From Rhodococcus sp. ABRD24 (lineage in GTDB: Bacteria > Actinomycetota > Actinomycetes > Mycobacteriales > Mycobacteriaceae): a stretch of DNA of 64,000 nt. Every line of letters starts with the position of its first letter. The stretch's first letter is position 1. The stretch covers positions 2,108,001 to 2,172,000 of the forward strand of contig NZ_CP035319.1 of the NCBI RefSeq assembly GCF_004328705.1, in the 5' to 3' direction. The notes under the pieces were generated by a model. That model saw only the letters and a list, made by a program, of their open reading frames with translations, did not search any database and was not told the origin of the DNA. Positions 12,801 to 24,800 of this stretch are shown here, piece by piece. Position numbers and translations under genes: made by a program.

Positions 12801-15800
12801 CCGAGCGCGCGATTGATCCGGGCCACGGCGCGCGTGGCACTGAGCGAGTTGCCGCCCAGGGCGAAGAAGTTGTCGTCGACCCCGACCGTGTCGACCCCGG
12901 TGATGTCGGTGAAGACAGCGACCAGATCGGCCTCGGTAGAGGTACTCGGTTCACGAAACCGAGTTGCCAGGGAGGAGAATTCCGGTTCGGGCAGCGCGCC
13001 CCGATCCAGTTTCCCCACCGGGGTGAGCGGCACCTCGTCGAGTACCAGTATCGCCGTCGGCACCATGTGCGCCGGCAGGCGACGCGCCGCGAAGTCCGTC
13101 AGCTCCGCGATATCGACACCACCCTCGGTGTTCGCGACGACGTACGACACCAGCAGTGGGTCGCCCGCATCGCGCGGTCGCGCGGTCGTGACGGCGAACC
13201 CGACCGCCCGGTGAGCGGATAGCACGGCGTCGATCTCGCCGAGCTCGACGCGCAGCCCGCGCACCTTGACCTGGAAATCGATACGGCCCAGGAACTCGAT
13301 CGAACCATCCGACCCCCGTCGGACGACGTCGCCTGTGCGGTACATTCGGCTGCCGACGCGTCCGTACGGGTCCGCGACGAAACGCTCGGCGGTCAGCGCG
13401 GACCGCCGATGGTATCCGCGCGCCAATCCCGCTCCCGCGATGTACAACTCACCGGGAACCCCGGTCGGGACGGGTCGCAGGAACCCGTCGAGCACCAGCA
13501 GATCGGTGCCACGGACCGGTCCTCCGATCGGTACTCGCTCCCCGGGAGTCAGCGGCTCGCTGAGCGTGGCCAGAATCGTCGCTTCGGTCGGCCCGTATCC
13601 GTCGAGCATCCTCCGGCCCGGCGCCCAGTCCGACACCAGATCCGGTCCGATGGCGTCGCCCGCGACGACCAGCACCTCGAGTGCGTCGAGGTGCTCGGTA
13701 TCGACAGTGGCGAGGACAGCAGGTGTGATGCACGCGTGGGTGATCCGCTTGCTGCGGAGGAGCCCCGACAGCTCGGTCCCGCCGTAGATCCGGGGTGGGG
13801 AGATCACCAGGGTCGCACCTGCCGCGGCGGCCTGCAGCAGCTCGAGAACCGAGACATCGAAGCTCGGCGAGCACACGTGCAGACAGCGGGCCCGGCGCGG
13901 GATCGGGTAACGCTCATCCTGTTCGGCGAGCAGACTCGACAGGCCCCGGTGGGTGACCGTCACGCCCTTCGGCCGGCCCGTGGATCCCGACGTGTAGATG
14001 AGGTACGCCGCGTCGTCGATCCGGAGGGTGCGCATCCGATCGGAATCGTTGATCGCGTCCGGCGCGAGGTCCCGCAGGCCGTCTGCACACGCCGGATCGT
14101 CGAGCACCAGCCATTGCACCGAGTCCGGTAGACGGTCACGGTCGGCTCCGAGCGCGAGGCCAACTGCCGCACCCGAATCGGTGAGCATGTGCTCGACGCG
14201 GGCGCGCGGGTAGGTCGGGTCCACCGGAAGAAACGCCGCGCCGGTCTTCGCGACCGCCCACGTCGCCGTCACCGACCACGCCGATCTGGGGAGCGCGATC
14301 GCGATCACCGCTCCGGGTCCGGAACCTCCTCCGATCAATCTTCGTGCCAGCTGATTCGACTCCGCGTCCAGTTCCCGATACGACAGCCTGCTATCTTCCG
14401 CGTCCACCGCGACACGGTCGGGCTCGACCGCGGCGCCGAGCATGAGGATCTCCGGCAGCAAGCGTGGCGAGACGGCCGCGCCGACACGAATCGGGGCCAC
14501 CGCCGCACGCTCCGGCCCCGACAACAGATCAACCCGGGCGACTGACAACGCGGCCTCGTGCGTCACCGCCCCGAAGGCGCGCCGTAGGCGGTTGGCGATC
14601 GACTCCACCTCGGTGCGCTCGAGTAGGTCCGGACGGTACTTCAGAACCAGCTGCAGTTGATCTCCCAGGCTCGCCAGTACCGTCAGCGGGTAGTGCGTAG
14701 CGTCGAATCCCTCGACTCCGGCCACCCGCAGCCCGGCAATATCGGTGCCGCGTAGCAGTGCCGAGCGGTCGACTGGATACGACTCGAAAACCGTCAGGGT
14801 GTCGAACACCGCCGCCGGACCGGACGCCTGCTGAATCTCCGCGAGCCCGACATGGTGGTGATCGAGCATCGCGGCCTGCTCGGTCTGTACTCGAATCAGC
14901 AAGTCGCCCAGGGACTCTACTGGATCGAATGCGATCCGCACCGGCAGGGTGTTGATGAACAGCCCGATCATGGTCTCGATCCCGGGCACCTGCGGCGGGC
15001 GACCGGACACCGTCGCACCGAACACCACATCGGTGCGCCCCGTCAGCGTCCCGAGTACCAGCGCCCACGCGACCTGGACGACGGTGTTTACCGTCACGCC
15101 CCGGCTCCTCGCCGCAGCCACCAGCGCCGCGGTATCCGTCTCGGACAGTGCCAGCGCCACCTCTCCCGGTTCGGCCACCGCGATGTCGCCATAGCCGGAA
15201 GGGACTAGCAGGGTCGGGCCGTCGGCGTCCGCGAGGACTCGCCGCCATTCGTCAATCGCCGAGTCGTGATCCTGAACGGTCAACCACGCCAGGTAGTCCC
15301 GGTAGTCACCCGGACCCGGAAGCGCCCGCGATTCCTCGTCCACGGCATAGAACGTCAACAGCCGCTCCAGCAGGAGCGGCGTGGACCACCCGTCGAGCAG
15401 GATGTGGTGGTAGGTGACGAGCAATCGGTAGTCTTCTGCTCCGGCGCGGATCAGCGTGAAGCGCAGCAGTGGTGCACGGTCCATCTGGAACGGGAGCGTC
15501 CGGTCCACCTCCCGCAGCGCCCGCAGGCGTCGGGGTACATCGTCCACGGCGCATCCGGAAAGGTCGATATCTTTCCACAGCAGCGGAACCCGATCCTCGA
15601 TGATCTGGTAGGCATCGCCCGCGTCATCCTCCACGAAGCAGGCACGTAGGGGCGGGTGAGTATCGAGCAGTGTCTGGGCAGCGCGGCGCATCCGCTCCCG
15701 TGACGGCCGGCCATGCAGTTCGACGACGAGCTGCACCAGATACACGTCCACCGAGTGCTCCGAGAAGCGGGCATGGAACAACAGCCCCGACTGCAGCGGG

Positions 15801-18800
15801 GTCAGCGGCCACACATCGGTCAGTCCCGGTCGTCTCGCCTCGAGTGTGTCGAGCACGGTCTGGTCGAGCGGGACCAGGTCGATGTCCGACGGAGTGAGCC
15901 CACCCGCGCCGGGCGTGTGCGCGTACGTGGCGAGTGCGCTCAGCGCCCCGTGCCAGAGATCGATCAGACGGCGGACGTCACCGGCGTCCAGAACCCCGGT
16001 CGGGAAGGTCCACGACGACTGCAGGACAGCTCCTTCCGGACCCGACCGGACACCCGCCGAGATGTCGACGGCGGCCGTCACCGGCATCCGCGAATCATGT
16101 GCTCCGCCGAGCCCGTGCCGCGGAGTAGGCATCCACGGCTGTACATCGTTCCCGGTACCCGCGGCCATCCGGCCCAGGTAGTTGAAGACCACCTGCGGCT
16201 CACCGCGTTCGCACAATCGCGCACCGGACGGTCCGGTGTGTTCGCGGAGAATTCCGTAGCCGATGCCCCGGTCCGGGATGGCTCGCAGGTGTTCCTTCAC
16301 CAGCTTCATCGCCGCTCCCGCCGCCACACCCCCGACGAAAGCCCCGTCGAGATCGATCGACGACAGGTCCGGACGTACCGGGGACAGTGTGGTGAACCAG
16401 CCGACGGTGCGGGTGAGATCGGCGCCCGGTACCACGGACTCCTCCCGGCCGTGTCCCTCGATGCCGAGCAGGGTGTCCGGTCGCGGTGTGCCGCGCTCGC
16501 CTCGCCACCGCACCACAGCCATCGCGAGTGCTGTCAGCAGTCCGTCCAGCACGCTGGCATGGCACGATTCGGGGAGCACGGTCAGTAGCGCGTCGGTAAT
16601 GCCTGCGGGCGCATCGACGGTCACCGTCTCGCTCGTGGCCTGGACGTCGCGCTCGGGATCCAACGGTCGTGACCCGATCGGCGAGTCCTCGCCGTCGAGA
16701 AGCCGCTCCCACATCGGCAGCTCGCCGAGTCGCTGCGAGGCAACGTCTTCCAGAGCGTGCGCCCATCGCCGCATCGATGTGCCCACCGGCGGTAGCCTGG
16801 GAACCAGCCCCTCCGATGCCTGCGCCCACGCCGATGCCAGGTCCGGTACCAGCACCCGCCAGGAAACGCCGTCGACCACGACGTGGTGGACGACCATCAG
16901 CAAACGGCCGGCGCCGAATGGGCCGTCGAACCACACGAGCTGCAGCATGATGCCCGACGACGGACTCAAACGATCGGCAGCCGCATCCGCCGCCGCGGCC
17001 GACCGGGTGTCGAACGCCGCATCGTCCACCGATGCCACTTCGACGCGGGTCACCACGTCCGCGGCCCGGACCTCACCCGGCGCGGAAACCGACATTGTCC
17101 AACCACTTTCGGCACTCTCGTCACGGCAGAGCTGGGCGCGGAGCAGGTCGTGCCGGTCCAGAACCGCCTGCACCGCGACCTCGAGGTCGGCCCGGTCGAC
17201 CCCGTCGGGCAGCGCCAGCAGCACCGATTGGGAGAAACGGTCGATCCGGCCGGCACTGCGGCGGAGCATCCAAGCGAGGATCGGGGTGAGCGGTACCTCC
17301 CCGACGCCCCCGCCCGGAAGTTCCTCGAGCCCGGGCGATCCGGTCGCGACACGGGCATTCGCCACTGCTGCGAGCCCGGCGACAGACGGCTGATCGAATA
17401 CGTCCCGCGGTGTGAGGGACAGCCCGGCTGCCTTCGCCCGCGCGACCAGTTGAATAGACATGATGCTGTCGCCGCCGAGGCTGAAAAACGAGTCGTCCAT
17501 CCCGACCGCGTCCAGGCCGAGCACCTCGGCGAACAACCGGCCCAGGGTCTGCTCCGCCGCACCGGAGGGCCCCCGGTCCAGCGACACCGCATCCCCGAGA
17601 TCGGGCGTCGGCAGAGCTGCACGATCGAGTTTGCCGTGCACAGTCATCGGCAGTTCCGGGAGCACCATTATGTGCGCGGGCACCATGTACGCCGGGAGAC
17701 GACCGGAGACCGCGTCGTGCAGGCGCGCGGTGTCGACGGGCGCGCCGCCGGCCGCGGGCACCACGTATCCGATCAGCCGCTTCCCGCCGTACCCGACGTC
17801 GCGGACCTCGGCAACCGCCTGCTCGACGGATCGGTCTGCGGTCAAGGACGATTCGACCTCACCCAGCTCGACTCGGTGGCCGCGCAGTTTGACCTGCCTG
17901 TCACAACGACCCAGGGAAACCAGTTGGCCACCGGAAGTCCACCGCACGAGATCGCCGGTGCGGTACATACGTTCGCCGGGATCCCCACCGGGATCGGCGA
18001 CGAACCGCACTGCCGTCAGAGCTGGACGCCGATGGTAGCAACGGGCCAGCGCCGGGCCAGTCAGATAAAGCTCACCGGGCACCCCGATCGGTACCGGTTG
18101 CATCCGGCGGTCGAGCACCTGAGCCCGGAAATCCGGTGCGGGAGAGCCGATCGTAACGGGACTTCCAGGCGCCATCCGCTCGCTGATGCTCGCCACTACC
18201 GTCGCTTCCGTCGGGCCGTACGCATTGAGCATCTCCCTGCCCGGCGACCACCGATCCATCACGCCGGGCGGGCATGCCTCACCACCCGACAGGACGCAGC
18301 CAAGCTCGTCGAGGCCATCCGGATCCGTTGCCGCCAGCGAGGTCGGGGTAAGGATGCAGTGGGTGACGTGCTCGGACGCCAGCAGATCCCGCAGTTCATC
18401 ACCGCCGTACATGGCGGGTGGGGCAATCACCATCGTCGCTCCGGCTCCGGCCGCGAGCAGCAATTCCAGAATCGACGCATCGAAGCTCGGCGAGGCAGCG
18501 TGCAAGGTTCGGGAATGGGCAGTCGTCCGGCACCGTCGGTGCAGGTGATCGGCAAACGCTGCGATCCCACGATGGGTCACGCTCACGCCCTTCGGGATTC
18601 CCGTGGAACCGGACGTGTAGATCAGATATGCGACCTGATCGATCCGGAGCGGAGCGGTCCTTTCTGCATCGAGGATCGGCCGATCCGCCGTCGTCGACGG
18701 TTCGGGAGCAAGGTCGTCCGATTCGAGTACCCGCCACCGGGTGTCATCGGGAAGGGCGTCACGGGACCGCGGGACAGTCAGTCCGAGGATCGCGTCCGAA

Positions 18801-21800
18801 TCGTCGAGCATGAAGGCGATCCGCTCCGCGGGGTGGGCGGGGTCGATCGGAACGAAGGCGGCCCCGGTCTTCGCGACGGCCCACAACCCGATCACGTACT
18901 CGAGACTGCGAGGCATACCCAGCGCCACCACCGCACCCGGACCGGCACCCGATTCGATCAGGCTGCGCGCCAGTCTGTTCGAGATGCGATCGAGGTCGGC
19001 GTAGGAGATCTCCCGGTCCGCGAAGCGGGCGGCCGTCCCGTGTGGATTTGCCGCCACGCCCGACGCGAGCAGCGCCGCCAGCGAGCGCGGCACTGCGCCC
19101 GGAGTACCGCGGCGGGCGCTCAGCTCCGCACGCTCGGCACCATCGAGGATGTCGATGTCAGACACCGGCTTATCCGGGGATTCGGTGACCGCCTCGAGGA
19201 TTCGTACGAACCGGTCCGCGAACGTCCGTACCGTGGACCCGTCGAACAGGTCGGCAGCGAACACCAGACCCGCGGACATCCCAGCACCGTCACCGGCAGA
19301 ATCGAACTCCTCGGCCACGCTCAGTTGCAGGTCGAAGTTGGCGACCTCATCCGGGGAGTCGAGGGGGGTGACGCGCAGCCCAGGCAGTTCGAGGTCCGGT
19401 CGCGCGATCGTTCGGAACTCGAGCATTACCTGGAACAACGGTGAATGAGCCGTCGAGCGCGGGGGATCCAACTCCTCGACTATCCGCTCGAAAGGGATGT
19501 CGGAGTTCATGAACGCACCCAGGTCCGCCTCCCGGACCCGGCGCAACAGCTCGGCGAACGAGCACCCTCCACCGACATCGCAGCGCAGGACCAGAGTGCC
19601 CACGAACATCCCGACCATGTCGTCGAGGGCGGCCGCACCGCGGCCGGCGATCGGGGTGCCGATCGCGATGTCATCGGTGCCGGAGAGCCGCGAGAGCAAT
19701 GTGGCCAGGGCCGCGTGCATCACCATGAACACACTTGCATCGTGCGCACGTGCCAACTCGATCAGGCACCGGTGCAGTCGACCGGCGACCGCGAACTCCA
19801 CCCTGCCACCGGACTGTGAGCGGACCGACGGACGGGGACGGTCGCACGGCAGATCGAGCACCTCGGGCACCCCGGAGAGCGCGGTGGTCCAGTAGGCCAA
19901 TTGGCGCGCGAGCGGCGATGACGGGTCGTCCTCATCGCCCAGCCAGTCCCGCTGCCACAGTGTGTAGTCCGCGTACTGCGCCGCGAGGGGTGACCACTGC
20001 GGCGCGGCCCCCCGCAGACGCGCAGCGTATGCCGTCGCCATGTCCCGAGCCAACGGATTGAGAGAGAAGCCATCCGCGAGAATGTGATGCAGCACCACGG
20101 TCAGCACATGGTCGGTCTCGTCGACCCGGAACAGGCGGGCCCGCAGCGGAACCTGGTCGGCGACGTCGAAGCCGCGCGCCATCGTTGCCCGAATCCGGTC
20201 GCGCAGATCGGCTGCGTCGGGGACGGGCTCGACCTCGAGATCGGCTTCCATCGACGCAGCCGATCGAATCTCCTGACGAGGTCCGTCGTCAGTGAGCGGG
20301 TAGACGGTGCGCAGGGATTCGTGCCGGGCAATGACATCGCCGAGCGCGGCCCGCAGCGCCGAAACGTCGAGGTCTCCCGTCAGCCGCAGTGAGAACGAGA
20401 TGTTGTAGGCGGGGGATTGCGGATCGAACTGGTTGACGAACCACATCCGCTGCTGCGGCGGGGACAGGGGAATCCTGTGCGGCCGGGCATGGGGGCGAAG
20501 CGGCGGGCGATTGACGCCGGTGCCGGTCCTCTCGACCCGCTGCGCCAGCTCGGCAACTGTGGGGCCGTCGAACACATCCCGGATGCCGAGCGTGCCCCCG
20601 GTCGCGTCATTGATCCGCGCCACCAGCTGTGCCGCCACGAGCGAGTTGCCGCCGAGGGCGAAGAACCCGTCGGTCGCGCCGACGGCTCCGGCCGCCAGCA
20701 GGTCGGAGAACACGCCCGCGACAATTTCCTCCAACGGGTTCCTCGGCGCGACGTGGGCCGTCTCCGTGTCCTGCGGGAACGGCAGGTGCCCGCGATCGAC
20801 TTTCCCGTGGGCAGTGAGCGGAAGGGAATCCAGGATCATCAACGTCGATGGCACCATGTAACCCGGAAGAGTCTTCCCGACAGCCGAACTCACCTCATCG
20901 GCGTCGAGAACCGCGCCGCCGGTCGGCACCACGTACGCCACCAGCCGGATCCCGACCGGCCCCTCGTCTGCGACGACCACCGCCGAAGCCACCCCCGGCA
21001 CCGCCGTGAGCGCGGCCTCCACCTCCCCCAGCTCCACCCGGTAGCCCCGCACCTGCACCTGCAGGTCCGCACGGCCCAGGTAATCGAGGGTGCCGTCCGC
21101 TCGCCACCGGCCCCGGTCGCCGGTCCGGTACATCCGCGTGCCGGACCCGGCCGGGTCCGCGACGAACCGGGCAGCAGTCAACCCGCTGCGGTCCCGATAT
21201 CCCCGCGACAGCTGTCCGCCCGCGACGTACAGCTCCCCCACCACCCCGGGCGGGACCACGTGCAACCGCTCATCGAGGACCCGCACCCGCAGCCCCGGCA
21301 GCGCACGGCCGATCGAATCACGGCCGCGGTCGCCCGACGTCCCGGCCCCAGGGCCGAGTGCGTCGTGCACAGGGCCGAAGGTGACGTGCACGCACGTCTC
21401 GGTGATCCCGTACATGTTCACCAACTGCGGCACCGAATCCCCATGCCGGGAGAACCACTCGACAAGCCGGCCCGGATCCAGCGCCTCCCCGCCGAGGATT
21501 ACCCAGCGCAACCGTAGTGCGGCGGCGTTTCCCTCGATGGCGCGCATCCGGTCGGCGTCGGCCAATTGGTAGAAGGCGCTGGGCGTCTGGCACAGGACGG
21601 TGACCCCTTCGTCCTGTAACAGCTGCACGAGGTCCCGCGGCGAGCGGGCGGTGGTGTAATCGACCAGCACCACTGTGGCGCCGTGGATCAGTGCGCCCCA
21701 CAGCTCCCACACCGCGAAATCGAAGGCGTAGGAGTGGAACATGGTCCACACGTCGCCGCTGTCGAATCCGAACAGTTGCCGCGTGTTGGCGAACAGTGTG

Positions 21801-24800
21801 CTCACGCTGCGGTGCGGTACTGCGACCCCCTTGGGCCGCCCGGTCGATCCTGATGTGTAGATCACGTATGCGAGCGCGTCCGGGTGCAGCGGTGCGGTTC
21901 TGTCGGCGTCTGCCACCGGGGCCGCCGACATTCCGGAGATCGCGGTCTCAACCTCGTGGCCGGCGAGATCGATCACCGGAATATCCTTGCAGTGCAGTAC
22001 CAGAACTCCCGCATTGCCATTCACAAGGACGCACGCCGGGGACGAATCGGCGAGAATGTAGGAAATGCGCTCCGCTGGATAGTCGACATCCACCGGGACG
22101 TAGGCGGCGCCGGCCGTGAGGACCGCGAGCAGAGCCACCGGCAGTTCGGGCGAGCGGGTCATTGCAACGGCCACCACCGACGAGGGGCCTACCCCGTGCA
22201 TGATCAACAAGCGGGCCAACCGGTTAGCTCTTGCTGCCAGGTCGGCGTAGCTGACGCGCATGTTCCCGGAGACCACCGCGCACCCGTCCGGGTTCCGAGC
22301 GGCAGTGCGCTCGAACAGCTCCGGCAACGTCGTACCCGACAACGCATCACCCGGCTCTTCCGACACCGCAAGCGCGCGTTCCCGCTCACTGGTGATCTCG
22401 ATGTCCCCCACCACCACGGCAGGATCGGCCGCCACCGCGTCGAGAATCCGTACCAGCCGTTCGCCGATCGCGGCGACCGTGGTGCGATCGAACAGGTCGG
22501 TCGCGAACCGTAGCGTCGCCGATAGCCCCGCGGCATCGCCCGACTCACCGAATCTCTCCCGCACTCCGAGCTGGAGATCGAACTTGGCAACGCCCGTATC
22601 CACCTCGACCACCGCAGCCGACAGTCCCGGCATCACCGCCGACGAAGACCCGCCGGGCTGGAACTCGAACAGCACCTGCACCAGCGGCGCATCTACAGGC
22701 GAACGGTCCGAGGCGAACTCGTCGACCAGCCGATCGAACGGCAGATCTGCGTGGGCGAACGCGCCGACGTCGGTCTCGCGTACCTGAGCGAGCAGATCGG
22801 TGAACCTAGCGCCGGGCGGGACATCGCTGCGCAGGACCAGTGTGTTGACGAACACGCCGACCAGGTCGTCCAGCTGGGGCTCCCCGCGACCGGCCACCGG
22901 CGTCCCCACCGAGACATCGCGGCCGACGCCGAGCCGAGCAAGCAGGACCGTGAGTGCGGCATGCAGCACCATGAACAGTGTGCAACCGCTCTCGCGCGCG
23001 ATTCGGACGAGTCCGCGGTGTACCCCTGCGTCGATGTCGAACTCGATCCGGTCTCCCGACGCCGTCGTACGCGCCGACCGGGGACGGTCATACGGCAGCG
23101 AAACTCCGACCGGCAGATCGGCCAGCCGTTCGGTCCAGTAGCCCAGCTGCCGAGATGCGAGCGAATCGGAATCGGACTCCGCGCCGAGCAATTGGCGCTG
23201 CCACAAGCTGTAGTCCGCGTACTGCACCGGCAGCGGCTTCCACTCCGGTATCCGGCCCGCGGCCCGCGCCGCGTATGCCACCGCGACGTCGCGGGCCAGC
23301 GGTGCCACGGACTGACCATCCGTCGCGATGTGATGCACGACGACGGCGAGGACATGTTCGAGCGGTCCGGTCCGGAACATCCCGATACGCAGCGGAACCC
23401 CTTCCCGGACATCGAAACCGGCGGCTGCCATTGCCCCCACTGCATCCCACACCGAGTCCCGGTCCACGACCACGGGCGTCAGGTCCACCGATTCACCCGA
23501 CGCCGGAACGATCACCTGGCTCGGCCCGTGGGCGTCGGCGGGGAACACCGTGCGCAACGATTCGTGCCGCGCAATCACATCGCCCAGCGCCGCCTGCAAC
23601 GCCGGGCAGTCGAGATCGCCCGTCAGGGTCACGGCGAACGCGATGTTGTAAGCCGTTGAGGCAGTGTCGAGCTGATTGATCACCCACATCCGTTGCTGCG
23701 CCGGGGACAACGGGATTCGGTCCGGACGATCGCGAGCGACCAGCGCGGGTCGGGCCCCCGCTCCCCGTCGGGGATCGATGCCCACGAGCCTCCGCTCGAT
23801 GTGCCGCGCCAGCCCCGCGACGGTCGGCACCTCGAACAGATCACGAACACTCAGTTGCACGGGCAGCACGGCGTTCAACCGGCCGATCACGCGCGTGGCG
23901 ACCAACGAGTCGCCGCCGAGATCGAAGAAGCTCTGCTCGGGGCGAACGGTGCCGGGTACCGACAGCACGTCGGCGAAGACGCGCGCCACCACCTCACGGG
24001 TATGCCCCTCACCGTCCGGCGTCCGCAGCGCCGCGTCTGCAGGCACGCCGTTGTGCGGTAAGTCCGCTGTCTCGAGTTCAGGTTCGATGTCGGACGACAC
24101 CACATCAACCCACTCCGCGGAGGCGGTGCGGCCGGATCGCAATGTCGCGATGGGTACACCTGGATCGGCGGCGACGAACTCCTCCACCAGTTCGAGGAAC
24201 TGCCGGTGATGAACGCGCACCGACCGATCGTCGTAGCGGCGGGGGTTGGCGCGGAAGTCCACGAATGTACTGGCCGGGCTCCCTGATTGGTAGACGTTGA
24301 CCAGAAGGTCGTCGACCGGACCCGAGGTGAGGATGTGGAACTCCGTCTGCAGCGCCCCCATGACGATCTCCGGGTGGAAGAACATCACATTCACAATCGG
24401 ACCCGACACCGCGGCTTCGCCCACGTCGCGCCGGATGTCGGCCAGGCTGCACCGCTGATGTCGCAGTGCTGCAATCATTTCGAGCTGAGCGCGACCCTCC
24501 AGATCCCCGACGGTGTCCTGTGGACGGACTTCGATCGGCAGCGGGACGAGGTTGACTGTCATCGCTCCCGATCGGCGCAGTACCGCGGTGGTGCGGGCGG
24601 ACACCGGAATGTTCACCAAAGTGTCCGCACGCCCCGTCATCCGGCTCAGGTAGCACGCGAACGCCGCGATGATCCGGGCGGCGGCGGACGCACCGGTGTC
24701 GCTCTCGAGCAGGCGGACGGCCTCCACCGACAGCCGCGCGGACGCGAGCCGACTCTCGGCGACAGTCGGCGCCCGAGAACGCGTGAGGCTGATTCCGTGG

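Noticed and set aside
16883..19444. 853-codon open frame on the plus strand opposite the NRPS
   Set aside because: It is an antisense shadow of the NRPS: Arg/His/Gln-rich, no domain, no ribosome-binding site. Long antisense frames are usual at this GC.
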